A stretch of 64,000 nucleotides of DNA from Desulfovibrio aminophilus DSM 12254 (GCF_000422565.1 NZ_AUMA01000009.1:124001-188000); one strand, 5' to 3'. Numbered from the stretch's first letter, positions 53,521-61,739 are shown. Numbers and translations: made by a program. The notes: a model not told the origin generated them from the sequence alone.

Positions 53521-55204
53521 GCCCAGCGCCGCCGGAGGAACCGCCGCCGCGGCCTCGTCCGTCGCCCAACGTTTTCCCGATCCACGCCCGGCTTCCCTGC
53601 GCCGCCTCGAACCCGGCCTAGCCCGCGACTACCAAGACCGCGTCCAAGCCCTGAGCGACCGTCTGGCGGCCTTCGCCTGGCCGGATTCCGGCTGGTCATT
53701 GGACCGCGCACGCTTGGTGGTGGCCGATCCCGGCCTGGACGGCAAACTGGCGGCGATCCTGCCGGACGCTTCGCGGGCCCGGCCCTACGAACGCTTCGTC
53801 TCGCGCGGCTTCGACCCGGAGGCCGCCAGCGCACTGGACCCGGGAACCTACTCCTTCGAAATGACCCTGGACGGAACCACGGAAAAGCTCTCCGTGGAGG
53901 TGGCCGCCGGAGACACGAACCGGGACGTGCTCGGCAAGGTGGCCGAGGCGGTGAACGACGCGGACCTGCCCGCCCAGTCCCGGGTGGTCTTCCAGAGCGC
54001 CCCGGGCCAGCACCTGGAGCACAGCCCGGCCACGGGCCTGTCCCTGGCCCTGGACCTGAACCAGGCCCGGGATGCGGGCGAACTCGCCCTGCGCGACACC
54101 TCCGGCCATCTCCTCAATTCGCTGAACCTCACGGCCGTGCCCGCGCCCCAGGGCCCGGCGGAAACCGGCCCATACCAAACGCTCGGCGAACGGGCGGCCA
54201 CGGCCACTTCCTACGTGTCCAAAACCCTGGACCCCACGGCCGTCACGGACATCACCCCGGGAACCTACACCCTGGACTGGAGCGCCGGGCCGGACTCGGG
54301 CTCGGCGGAATTCCAGGTGAATGCCGGGGATTCCTGGGACGACGTGCTCCAGAACCTGTCCTCGGCCCTGAACATGACCCAGCAACGTTTCACGGCCGAA
54401 ACCGCCTCCCGCGACCACACGGTCTACACCGAGGACGGCCGGGCCCTTCAGTCCGAGGGCGAGTTGCTCTCGCTCTCGGACAAGAATCCCAAGCTTGGGC
54501 AAAGGTTGGTGCTCAGCGGTGCGGACGACGCCTCCAGCGCGGCCCTGGCCTCCCTGGGGCTCTCGGCCACGGCCCGGCCGGGAACGGACGGGGAAATGCG
54601 CGTGGACGCCGCGACGCAGACGCGCCGGCCGGGAACCTTCGAGGCCGACCAGGGGCGGCTGCGGCTGGACCTGGCCGAGCCCTTCGGCGAGACCCTGCCC
54701 CTGCGCGTGACCGACGCCCTGGAAGTCATGGAAAAAGGCCTGGGCGACACCCTTTCGGCCTACAACGACTTGCGCGGCCTGCTCCTGCAAAACGAGGACC
54801 GCTTCCGGCCCGGACTGGTCGACGAGTGGCGCGCTCCGGTGCTCGACGCCAGGACCGGCCTGTCCTGGCTGGGCCTGCGCGAAACCGGCGCGGACAAGCA
54901 GATCTGGCTGGACGCCGACGCCTTCTACTCGGCGCTGGGCCAGGCCCCGGACACGGCCCGCGACCTGCTCACCGGCGAGGACGGCCTGCTCACCCGCTGG
55001 GCCGCCCAGGCCGCCGGGGATCTGGAGTACGACCCGACGCGCTTCCTGGCGCCGGACACGAGCGTGCCGCCCGGGGCCCCCCAGGCCATCAGCGAACTGG
55101 AGCTGGACCTGGGCAGGCGGCTGCTGGACCTCTACGAAACGCCCGCCGCCGCTTTCGATGTGGACGTCTCCCCCACAGGCAGGCTGGTGGACGAAAAGGG
55201 CTGA
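53486..55204 (+). CDS. FliD-like flagellar protein with two duplicated modules
   Basis: 572 aa, no signal peptide. Two related modules (about 110-170 and 245-310) share the layout DPGTYSFEM...VEVAAGDTNRDVLGKVAEAVN and TPGTYTLDW...FQVNAGDSWDDVLQNLSSALN, like the flagellin_IN/FliD repeat units. The C-terminus (ALEVMEKGLGDTLSAYNDLR, WLGLRETGADKQIWLDADAF, ARDLLTGEDGLLTRW) resembles the end of FliD capping proteins. The canonical FliD N-terminus is missing. Ribosome site GGGGA inside truA. Likely an exported flagellar or surface protein; a FliD relative is my best guess. Confidence 0.55.
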   Translation: MSEGLKTILGIEPSAAGGTAAAASSVAQRFPDPRPASLRRLEPGLARDYQDRVQALSDRLAAFAWPDSGWSLDRARLVVADPGLDGKLAAILPDASRARPYERFVSRGFDPEAASALDPGTYSFEMTLDGTTEKLSVEVAAGDTNRDVLGKVAEAVNDADLPAQSRVVFQSAPGQHLEHSPATGLSLALDLNQARDAGELALRDTSGHLLNSLNLTAVPAPQGPAETGPYQTLGERAATATSYVSKTLDPTAVTDITPGTYTLDWSAGPDSGSAEFQVNAGDSWDDVLQNLSSALNMTQQRFTAETASRDHTVYTEDGRALQSEGELLSLSDKNPKLGQRLVLSGADDASSAALASLGLSATARPGTDGEMRVDAATQTRRPGTFEADQGRLRLDLAEPFGETLPLRVTDALEVMEKGLGDTLSAYNDLRGLLLQNEDRFRPGLVDEWRAPVLDARTGLSWLGLRETGADKQIWLDADAFYSALGQAPDTARDLLTGEDGLLTRWAAQAAGDLEYDPTRFLAPDTSVPPGAPQAISELELDLGRRLLDLYETPAAAFDVDVSPTGRLVDEKG

Positions 55205-55235
55205 AGGCCGACGACGTTGCGGGCAAACGCCCCTC

Positions 55236-55264
55236 TTGCTGTTTTCCAACGCCTGGGATAGTCG
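55236..55264 (+). promoter_or_regulatory. Sigma-70-like promoter of the RRM gene
   Basis: TTGCTG, 17 bp, TAGTCG, start near 55271, giving an unusually long 92-nt leader before the ATG at 55363. The gap 55205-55362 has no gene; the leader may be regulatory, as in cold-shock mRNAs. Confidence 0.4.
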
Positions 55265-55362
55265 GCAAAGAGTCAAGGGTTTCCTTGCCGCTCGGGATGT
55301 GGGCGACGGAGACGCCTGCAACGGCAAGGGCTGTCTTGTTGTCTTGCGAGAGGAGTGGTTCC

Positions 55363-55629
55363 ATGAAGTCGATTTACGTCGGGAATCTGCCTTACAGCGC
55401 CACGGAAGACCAGCTCAAGGATCTCTTCGCCGCCCACGGCGAGGTGCAGAACGTGAAGTTCGTCATGGACCGGGAAACCGGCCGGTTCCGTGGATTCGCC
55501 TTCGTCCAGATGGATGACGCCGGAGCCGCCGCGGCCATCGAGGCCCTGGACGGCAAGGATTTCGGCGGCCGCAGCCTGAAGGTCAACGAGGCCCGCGAGC
55601 GCGCCCCGCGCCCCGCCAAGAACTGGTAG
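55363..55629 (+). CDS. RRM-domain RNA-binding protein
   Basis: 88 aa, a single RRM. RNP2 is IYVGNL at the start and RNP1 is RGFAFVQM; these aromatic positions bind RNA. Similar to the small glycine-rich RRM proteins of cyanobacteria and Desulfovibrio relatives, but without the glycine tail; it ends in a basic segment. Presumably an RNA chaperone. Confidence 0.93.
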   Translation: MKSIYVGNLPYSATEDQLKDLFAAHGEVQNVKFVMDRETGRFRGFAFVQMDDAGAAAAIEALDGKDFGGRSLKVNEARERAPRPAKNW

Positions 55630-55663
55630 ACGCGCACAGCCCAAGGGGCTGTCGGCTCATACG

Positions 55664-55691
55664 GGCCCCGGCGTGAATCCGCGCCGGGGCC
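55664..55691 (+). terminator. Terminator of the RRM gene
   Basis: GGCCCCGGCG/CGCCGGGGCC with an 8-nt loop, 34 bp after the stop. A smaller CAGCCC/GGGCTG hairpin (55637-55651) precedes it. No T-run. Confidence 0.55.
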
Positions 55692-55765
55692 TCCCGCCAA
55701 GCGACCGTCCGCGCCGAAATCCACTCTCTCCGGGCAGTTCCGCCCGGATTCGCCGGAAGCCGATT

Positions 55766-56533
55766 CTACTGGTCCGCGATCTCGACCCAGACCGGGCAGT
55801 GGTCCGAGCCCTCGGTGGCCGCCTCGATCCAGGCGGCGCGCACGCGGCCGCGCAGTTCCTCGGAGGCGAAGAAGTAGTCGATGCGCCACCCCGCGTTGTT
55901 CTTGCGGGCGTTGAAGCGGTAGGACCACCAGGAGTAGTGGCCCGGACCGGGCTCGAAGAGCCGGAAGGTGTCCAGGTAGCCGTGGGCCGCGAAGCGGTCC
56001 AGCCAGGCCCGTTCCACGGGCAGGAAGCCGGAGGTCTTCTCGTTGGCCTTCGCGTTCTTCAGGTCGATCTCGGTGTGCGCGGTGTTGAAGTCGCCGCCCA
56101 CCACCACGGGCTTCGTGGCCCGCAGTTCCTGGGCGTACTCCAGGAAGCGGTCGTAGAAGCGCAGCTTGAAGTCCAGGCGCTCCTCGCCCATCTGGCCGTT
56201 GGGGAAGTAGATGTTGAAGAGCCAGAAGTCCGGGAGCTCCAGGAGGATGGTCCGGCCCTCGCCCCGAAACTCGTCCCCGGGCAGGCCGAAGGAGTGCGAC
56301 AGGGGCGGCTTGCGCAGGAAGCAGGCCGTGCCGGAATAGCCCTTTTTCTTCTTGGACCAGTTCCAGACCGCTTGCCAGCCCTCGGGTTCGCGTTCCTCCG
56401 GGGCCAGCTGGTCCGGCTCCACCTTGGTCTCCTGCAGAAGCACGGCGTCGGCCCCGCAGGCGTTCAGCCAATCCAGGAAGCCCTTCTTGAGCACGGCCCG
56501 GTAGCCGTTCACGTTCCAGGAGACGATCCGCAT
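55766..56533 (-). CDS. xth: Exodeoxyribonuclease III
   Basis: 255 aa, DNA-repair AP endonuclease of the exonuclease III family. NVNGYRAV, QETKV, GGDFNTAHTEIDL and SDHCPVW carry the metal and catalytic residues. The ATG at 56533 follows GGAGGG. Both neighbours are divergent or convergent, so it stands alone. Confidence 0.96.
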   Translation of the reverse strand: MRIVSWNVNGYRAVLKKGFLDWLNACGADAVLLQETKVEPDQLAPEEREPEGWQAVWNWSKKKKGYSGTACFLRKPPLSHSFGLPGDEFRGEGRTILLELPDFWLFNIYFPNGQMGEERLDFKLRFYDRFLEYAQELRATKPVVVGGDFNTAHTEIDLKNAKANEKTSGFLPVERAWLDRFAAHGYLDTFRLFEPGPGHYSWWSYRFNARKNNAGWRIDYFFASEELRGRVRAAWIEAATEGSDHCPVWVEIADQ

Positions 56534-56544
56534 GCGCCCTCCGC

Positions 56545-56573
56545 TTGATTCCTTCATTCGCCCGGTTTACCAA
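56545..56573 (+). promoter_or_regulatory. Sigma-70-like promoter of the SGNH hydrolase gene
   Basis: TTGATT, 17 bp, TACCAA, start near 56580 and a 16-nt leader without a ribosome site. It begins 12 bp upstream of the divergent xth start. Confidence 0.45.
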
Positions 56574-56595
56574 TCCCGAACCGGAACCTAGCAGC

Positions 56596-57672
56596 ATGCG
56601 CCGCGCCCTTCAACATCTCGGCCTCGCCGTGGCCGCCGTCCTCCTGACCCTGCTCGGCCTGGAGGGTCTCTGCCGCACCACCGGCATGGCCCCGGACCTG
56701 CCGAAGCCGATCTTCCGCGACGGGGTCATGGCCTACGCCCCGAACCAGACCGGAACATACATGGTGCGCGACGAAATCCGTGCCAGCTACCGGATCAACG
56801 CCCAGGGCTGGAACTCGGGGCGCGCGGACAGCCTCGCGCCGAAGACGGGAACCCGCGTCGTGGTGATCGGCGACTCATATGTCGAGGCCCTGCAGGTGGA
56901 CGCGGACCAGAGCCTGGCCGAGGACCTGGAGCGGCTGTCGCCCGGAACCGAGGTCCTGCGCTGCGGGCTCTCCGGCATCCCCCTGTCGCAATACGTGCAC
57001 CTGGCCCGCCGCGAGACCCCGGCCTGGTCCCCGGACGTGCTCGTGATCCTGCTCGTGCACAACGACTTCCTCGAATCCTTCATCCCGCCGCCCGGCGTGC
57101 ACCAGCAAGCCCTGCTGCGCCTGGACGTGGAGGACGGCCGGGTCCTGGGCGAACGGCCGATCCGGCCCTACGTCCGACCCTGGTACGGACTGGCGCGGGA
57201 AAGCGCCCTCTGGCGCTATCTGCGCCACCGCCGCCAGCTCGGCTTCCAAACGCTGCGCGACCTGATCCTGGGCAAGGAACCCGAGATATTCCAGGCCAAC
57301 ATGGCGCCCCGGGCCGTGGCCGAGCGCCTGGCCGACGTCCGGGCGGCCACGGACTATCTCTTCGGCGAACTGGACCGGGCGAGCCAGGCCCAGGGCGCGC
57401 GGCTCGTCCTGCTCATGGACGGCGACCGGGGGGCCATCGAGGCCGGGCATCCCGGCACGTCCGACGCCCTGATCCTGAACCGCCTCTCCGCCGAGCTGGC
57501 CGCGCGGCGCGGCATCCCGTTCCTGGATCTGCATCCGGCGTTCGCCGCCGATTTCGCCGACGAACACCAGCCCTTCGCCTTTCCCCACGACGGGCACTGG
57601 AACGCCCGCGGCCATGCCGTGGCGGCCAGGGCCCTGGCCGCCTTTCTCAGAGATCGTGGCCTGATCCCCTGA
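56596..57672 (+). CDS. SGNH/GDSL-type hydrolase, membrane-anchored or exported
   Basis: 358 aa. An N-terminal hydrophobic segment (7-25) may be a signal anchor. The nucleophile is in IGDSYVEALQV and the catalytic Asp/His pair in DGHWNARGH near the C-terminus, with LLVHNDF as a mid block. This resembles AlgX/DltD-type SGNH esterases that act on cell-surface glycans. It ends at a shared terminator. Confidence 0.85.
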   Translation: MRRALQHLGLAVAAVLLTLLGLEGLCRTTGMAPDLPKPIFRDGVMAYAPNQTGTYMVRDEIRASYRINAQGWNSGRADSLAPKTGTRVVVIGDSYVEALQVDADQSLAEDLERLSPGTEVLRCGLSGIPLSQYVHLARRETPAWSPDVLVILLVHNDFLESFIPPPGVHQQALLRLDVEDGRVLGERPIRPYVRPWYGLARESALWRYLRHRRQLGFQTLRDLILGKEPEIFQANMAPRAVAERLADVRAATDYLFGELDRASQAQGARLVLLMDGDRGAIEAGHPGTSDALILNRLSAELAARRGIPFLDLHPAFAADFADEHQPFAFPHDGHWNARGHAVAARALAAFLRDRGLIP

Positions 57673-57687
57673 TTTCCGCCTACAAAC

Positions 57688-57730
57688 AAGCGGGGGGCGC
57701 GGCCCGTCATCCGGACCGCGCCCCCCGCTT
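57688..57730. terminator. Bidirectional terminator between the SGNH gene and the 30-aa gene
   Basis: Perfect 15-bp arms (AAGCGGGGGGCGCGG and its complement) around a 13-nt loop. The SGNH stop lies 16 bp before it, and the minus-strand stop of the small gene 27 bp after it. Confidence 0.75.
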
Positions 57731-57756
57731 GGGCTGAAAAGGGTCTGTCCCCCGCT

Positions 57757-57849
57757 CTACTCGCTGTCGGACAGGCTGGAGCACTTGATCATGACCAGGG
57801 CGGCGATGACCGAGCCCAGGCCCAGGAAGAACCAGAAAGTGGACATCAT
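57757..57849 (-). CDS. 30-aa single-span membrane peptide
   Basis: MMSTFWFFLGLGSVIAALVM spans the membrane, followed by the short polar tail IKCSSLSDSE. An AAGGAG ribosome site lies 8 bp before the ATG at 57849, and a strong terminator follows the stop, so it has all the parts of a complete small gene in an otherwise empty 295-bp gap. One Cys sits just after the membrane segment. No family recognised; too short for normal gene finders. Confidence 0.65.
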   Translation of the reverse strand: MMSTFWFFLGLGSVIAALVMIKCSSLSDSE

Positions 57850-57932
57850 GGCGGCGTCTCCTTGCTTGTGTGAAACGATCCTCTCCCCGAGCCCCGGACA
57901 TAGCAGAAACCCGGCCGCGTGGGAAGGGGGGC

Positions 57933-57961
57933 TTTCCCGCCGGGGCGATTCGCGCTACCGG
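57933..57961 (+). promoter_or_regulatory. Weak promoter candidate for the flavoprotein gene
   Basis: TTTCCC, 17 bp, TACCGG. The -10 begins 12 bp before the ATG at 57968. A GGAG motif inside the -10/ATG gap could serve as ribosome site, so a leaderless reading is uncertain. Confidence 0.25.
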
Positions 57962-57967
57962 AGTCCC

Positions 57968-59152
57968 ATGCGTTCATCCGACCTGCTCGATCTGATCGTC
58001 ATCGGGGCCGGGGCCTCGGGCCTCTTCCTGTCCCTCCTGGCCGCCCGGCGCGGCCTGTCCGTCACCGTGCTGGAGCACGGCCCGGCCACGGGCCGCAAGC
58101 TGCGCGCCTCGGGCGGCGGCCGCTGCAACCTGACCAATCTGGCCGCCGGGCCCGAGGACTACTTCTCGGACAACCCGCACTTCTGCAAGTCCGCCCTGGC
58201 CCGCTTCACCCCGGCCGAAGCCCTGGCCGCGTTCGCGGAGTTCGGGCTCGCCTTCGAGGAGAAAGCCCCAGGCCAGATGTTCTGCGTCCAGGGCGCGCGC
58301 CGGCTGGCCGAGGCCCTGGAGGCGGCCTGCCGCGAGGCCGGGGCGGGCATCGTCCTGAACTGCCCGGTGCGCGCGGTGGCGGGACCGGCCCCCTTCCGCG
58401 TGGAAACCGGGACCGGGATCTTCGAAGCCCCACGACTAGCCGTGGCCTGCGGCGGCCCGTCCTGGCCGAACCTGGGGGCCTCGGACCTGGCCTTCCGCCT
58501 GGCCCGCCAGTTCGGCCTCGACGTGGTCGAACCCCGGCCCGCCCTGGCGCCCCTGGTCCTCTCCGGCGGTCAGGCCCGGCTCTGCCGCGACTTGGCCGGG
58601 CTCTCCCTGACCGAGGCGCGCGTGGCCTGCGGCGGCCGATCCTTCCTGGGCGGCCTGCTGTTCACCCACCGGGGCCTGTCCGGCCCGGCCGTGCTGGAGG
58701 CCTCCTGCCTCTGGCGGCCCGGCCTGGACGTGGCCGTGGACTTCCTGCCCGGCCGCGACCTGGAGGATCTGCTCCGCCAAGGCCGCGGGGAATTCCGGGG
58801 CCTGACGAAAACCTTCCTGCGCCGTCTCCTGCCCGACCGGCTCGTGGCGGCGCTGGCTCCGCCCGGCGCGGCCGAGCGGCCCATGGCCCAGCTCTCCAAC
58901 GCCGAGCTGGCCGAGACGGCCCGAGCCTTCCAGAATTTCACGGCCACCCCCTCCGACACCGAGGGCCTGGCCAAGGCCGAGGTCACGGCCGGGGGCGTGG
59001 ACACCCGGGACATCTCCTCCAAGACCATGGAGTGCCGGAAGATTCCAGGCCTCTTTTTCCTGGGCGAGGCGTTGGACGTGACCGGCAGACTGGGGGGCTT
59101 CAACCTTCAGTGGGCTTGGTCCTCGGCCGCTGCCGCCGCCGCGTCGTTCTGA
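57968..59152 (+). CDS. HI0933-family NAD(P)/FAD-dependent flavoprotein
   Basis: 394 aa. The FAD-binding start DLIVIGAGASGLFLSLLAAR has the GxGxxG loop; RKLRASGGGRCNLTN is the family signature; the end GRLGGFNLQWAWSSA closes the FAD site. The family (BaiN/YhiN) includes bile-acid dehydroxylation enzymes in gut bacteria, but most members have unknown substrates. Monocistronic. Confidence 0.92.
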   Translation: MRSSDLLDLIVIGAGASGLFLSLLAARRGLSVTVLEHGPATGRKLRASGGGRCNLTNLAAGPEDYFSDNPHFCKSALARFTPAEALAAFAEFGLAFEEKAPGQMFCVQGARRLAEALEAACREAGAGIVLNCPVRAVAGPAPFRVETGTGIFEAPRLAVACGGPSWPNLGASDLAFRLARQFGLDVVEPRPALAPLVLSGGQARLCRDLAGLSLTEARVACGGRSFLGGLLFTHRGLSGPAVLEASCLWRPGLDVAVDFLPGRDLEDLLRQGRGEFRGLTKTFLRRLLPDRLVAALAPPGAAERPMAQLSNAELAETARAFQNFTATPSDTEGLAKAEVTAGGVDTRDISSKTMECRKIPGLFFLGEALDVTGRLGGFNLQWAWSSAAAAAASF

Positions 59153-59178
59153 GCCGAAGATTTTCTCTCTTCTTTCTG

Positions 59179-59207
59179 TTGATGTTGAAAATTAATTTCA
59201 ATAAAAA
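59179..59207 (+). promoter_or_regulatory. Promoter-like element with a Fur-box-like palindromic spacer
   Basis: TTGATG, 17 bp, TAAAAA, in an AT-rich island. The whole spacer is TTGAAAATTAATTTCAA, an inverted repeat that contains TGAAAAT-T-AATTTCA, a 7-1-7 arrangement like a Fur box. The promoter points into a gene-free stretch between convergent genes. Confidence 0.4.
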
Positions 59208-59229
59208 AAGCTCGTCACTGTTCGCGACG
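59203..59229 (-). terminator. Possible second terminator of cydAB
   Basis: On the minus strand CGTCGC-GAACA-GTGACG followed by AGC and seven Ts, 153 bp after the cydB stop. Confidence 0.5.
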
Positions 59230-59267
59230 ATCCTCACCAAGCCAGGCACCCTCCCGGCGCTCCTCGC

Positions 59268-59300
59268 GGAGGGGAGGCGTCGACAAACCGCCTCCCCTCC
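59268..59300. other. Strong stem-loop in the flavoprotein-cydB gap
   Basis: Perfect 12-bp arms (GGAGGGGAGGCG and CGCCTCCCCTCC) around a 9-nt loop. It lies between the promoter-like element at 59179 and the terminator at 59316, so it could be the body of a small RNA, or a structure in the cydB 3' end. Confidence 0.55.
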
Positions 59301-59315
59301 TCCCTCCAGAATGGA

Positions 59316-59348
59316 GAAGGCCCCCGACGACCGTCGCCGGGGGCCTTC
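59316..59348. terminator. Bidirectional terminator near cydB
   Basis: GAAGGCCCCCG/CGGGGGCCTTC, 11-bp arms with a further CGAC/GTCG inside the loop, 34 bp after the cydB stop. Weak T-rich tails on both sides. Confidence 0.65.
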
Positions 59349-59381
59349 CCTGTTCGAGGTGGAGAGAGTGCGAGAGGAGAA

Positions 59382-60407
59382 TCAGTATTCCAGGTCCTCC
59401 CGGGTCACGGGAGCGCTGAAGGTCTTGTAGACCCAGAACTGGTAGCCGATGACGATGGGCACGAAGACCAGGGCCACGCCGAGCATGATCGCCAGCGTCA
59501 GCGGGCTGGACGAGGCCTTGATGCCCGCGTCCGTGGCCGTCAGGCTCCAGGCCGGGTTCAGGCTGGAGGGCAGGATGGCCGGGAACAGGCCCACCACGGC
59601 GAAGAGGGTCACGCCGATGATCATCACCGCCGAAGCCCCCCAGGCCGCCCAGAACCGCCGCGCCGCCAGCCAGACCCGGATCATGACCAGCCCGCCAACG
59701 GGCACGAGCAGAATGAGGAACAGGACCGGGTTGGTCAGGTAGTTGGTGAAGAGCTTGGTGGCGAACCAAGTGTAGACCAGGAAGACCACGATGACCGCAG
59801 CAAGCACGGGCCAGAGCCTGGCCGCCGTGGAGGCCGCGCGTTCGCGCAGGTCGCCCTCGGCCTTGATGCTGAGCCAGAGCGCGCCGTGCAGCAGGAAGAG
59901 CAGCACGAAGAGCACGCCCCCGGCCAAGCCGTAGGGATTGAGCAGGTCGAGCAGGCCGCCGTGCATGACCTGGTTCTGGTCCAGGGGCAGGCCCTGGAAG
60001 ATGTTGGCGAAGGCCACGCCCAGGAGCAGCGCTGGCAGGAAGCTTCCAACCACTTGGCAGCCGTCCCAGACCGCCTTCCAGCCGGGCGAGTCCACCTTGG
60101 AGCGGAACTCGAAGCTCACGCCGCGCACGATGAGCGCGAAGAGCAGGAGCATGAGCGCGGTGTAGAGCCCGCTGAACATGGCCGCGTAGGCCAGGGGGAA
60201 GGCCGCGAAGGTCACGCCTCCGGCCGAGATGAGCCAGACCTCGTTGCCGTCCCAGAAGGGACCGGCGGCATTGTAGATGACCCGCTTTTCATACTCGTCG
60301 CGGGCCAGGAAGGGCTTGAGCATGCCCATGCCCAGATCGAATCCGTCCAGGGCGAAGTAGACCGCCCAAAGCACGCCCCAGAGAAGGAACCAGATGGTCT
60401 CCAACAT
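59382..60407 (-). CDS. cydB: Cytochrome bd oxidase subunit II (CydB)
   Basis: 341 aa with about 9 membrane segments. The N-terminal FALDGFDLGMGMLKPFL and GPFWDGNEVWLI motifs are typical. Starts 30 bp after cydA with a AAGGAGCG site. No CydX-like peptide follows within the gap to the terminator. Confidence 0.95.
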   Translation of the reverse strand: MLETIWFLLWGVLWAVYFALDGFDLGMGMLKPFLARDEYEKRVIYNAAGPFWDGNEVWLISAGGVTFAAFPLAYAAMFSGLYTALMLLLFALIVRGVSFEFRSKVDSPGWKAVWDGCQVVGSFLPALLLGVAFANIFQGLPLDQNQVMHGGLLDLLNPYGLAGGVLFVLLFLLHGALWLSIKAEGDLRERAASTAARLWPVLAAVIVVFLVYTWFATKLFTNYLTNPVLFLILLVPVGGLVMIRVWLAARRFWAAWGASAVMIIGVTLFAVVGLFPAILPSSLNPAWSLTATDAGIKASSSPLTLAIMLGVALVFVPIVIGYQFWVYKTFSAPVTREDLEY

Positions 60408-60437
60408 GATGTCGCTCCTTTCCTTGTCCTTGGGCGG

Positions 60438-61739
60438 CTAGTGCGCCGCGTCCGGCCCCTGCTTCACGGCCCGGCCCGCCAGGAAGAACCCGGCCGCGCC
60501 CAGCAGCGAGTAGAGAACGATGATGGCCGCCAGGGTGAACCCCACCTGTCCGCCCGAGATGGGCGAGACCGCATCCGAGGTCCGCATGAGGCCGTGGACG
60601 ATCCACGGCTGGCGGCCCACCTCGGCCACGATCCAGCCCGCCTGGAGGCCCAGGTAGGGCAAGGGGATGGCCCAGGGCAGGAGCTTCAGGAACCAGGGGT
60701 ACTTGCCGATGTCGCGGCGCTTGATCCAGGCGAAGAGAGCGATGAGCGGCATGATCGTGCCGATGCCGACCATGGCCCGGAAGGCCCAGAAGGTGATGAC
60801 CACCGGCGGCCGGTCCGCGGCCGGGACGTCGTTCAAGCCCTTCACCACGGCGTCCGGGTCGTTGTAGGCCAGGATGCTCAGCAGCGAGGGCACGGGCAGG
60901 GCCTCCAGCACGTTGCCGTTCTCCCCGGGGATCTGCAGGAGGTACATGGGCGCGTTGGCCCGGGTCTCCCAGTGGGACTCCATGGCCGCCAGCTTGACCG
61001 GCTGGATGCGGGCCACCTCGTTGCCGTGGAAGTGTCCCTGAACGGCCACCAGGATGCTGGCGACCAGGGCCACGCCCGCTCCGATGCGCAGGGAGGCGTT
61101 GAAGAATTCCTCGTGGGATTTGCGGGCCAGGTGCCAGGCCGAGATGCCCAGGACGAAGAACCCGGCCACGCAGAAGGCTCCCAGGATGGTGTGCGCGAAC
61201 TGCTGCCAGGCGAAGGGGTTCAGGACCACGGCCATGAAGTCGTTCAGCTCGGCGCGGCCGTTGCGGATCACGTAACCCAGCGGGTTCTGCATGAAGCCGT
61301 TGGCGATGAGGATCCAGACCGCGGAGAGGTTGCCCGCCCCGGCCACGAGCCAGGCGACGGTGGCGTGGGCCTTGGGCGAGAGCTTCTTCCAGCCGAAGAC
61401 CCAGACCCCGATGAAGGTGGACTCCAGGAAGAATGCCGCCGTGGCCTCGATGGCCAGCAGCGAGCCGAAGATGTCGCCCACATAGGCCGAGTAGCGCGAC
61501 CAGTTGGTGCCGAACTGGAACTCCAGGGTGATGCCCGTGACCACGCCCAGAACGAAGTTGATCAGGAACAGCTTGCCCCAGAACTTGGCCATGCGCAGGT
61601 AGAGTTCCTTGCCCGTGCGCACGTAGGCCGTCTCCATGCCCGCGATGAGGACCGAGAGCCCCAGCGTGAGCGGCACGAAGATGAAGTGAAACATGGTGGC
61701 GGCGGCGAATTGCAGCCGCGAAAGCAGAATCGCGTCCAT
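60438..61739 (-). CDS. cydA: Cytochrome bd oxidase subunit I (CydA)
   Basis: 433 aa with about 9 membrane segments. SRLQFAAATMFHFIFVPLTLGLS holds the axial His of heme b595; AGWIVAEVGRQPW is the GWxxxExGRQPW signature. At 433 aa it is the short Q-loop type, well below the about 520 aa of E. coli CydA. It reduces oxygen to water with quinol; in a strict anaerobe this serves oxygen defence. Strong AAAGGAG site. Confidence 0.96.
   Translation of the reverse strand: MDAILLSRLQFAAATMFHFIFVPLTLGLSVLIAGMETAYVRTGKELYLRMAKFWGKLFLINFVLGVVTGITLEFQFGTNWSRYSAYVGDIFGSLLAIEATAAFFLESTFIGVWVFGWKKLSPKAHATVAWLVAGAGNLSAVWILIANGFMQNPLGYVIRNGRAELNDFMAVVLNPFAWQQFAHTILGAFCVAGFFVLGISAWHLARKSHEEFFNASLRIGAGVALVASILVAVQGHFHGNEVARIQPVKLAAMESHWETRANAPMYLLQIPGENGNVLEALPVPSLLSILAYNDPDAVVKGLNDVPAADRPPVVITFWAFRAMVGIGTIMPLIALFAWIKRRDIGKYPWFLKLLPWAIPLPYLGLQAGWIVAEVGRQPWIVHGLMRTSDAVSPISGGQVGFTLAAIIVLYSLLGAAGFFLAGRAVKQGPDAAH

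Noticed and set aside
55766-56597. A longer minus-strand start of the exonuclease III gene (upstream of 56533)
   Set aside because: Extra residues have no family support and would run over the divergent promoter; the ATG at 56533 has a strong ribosome site.
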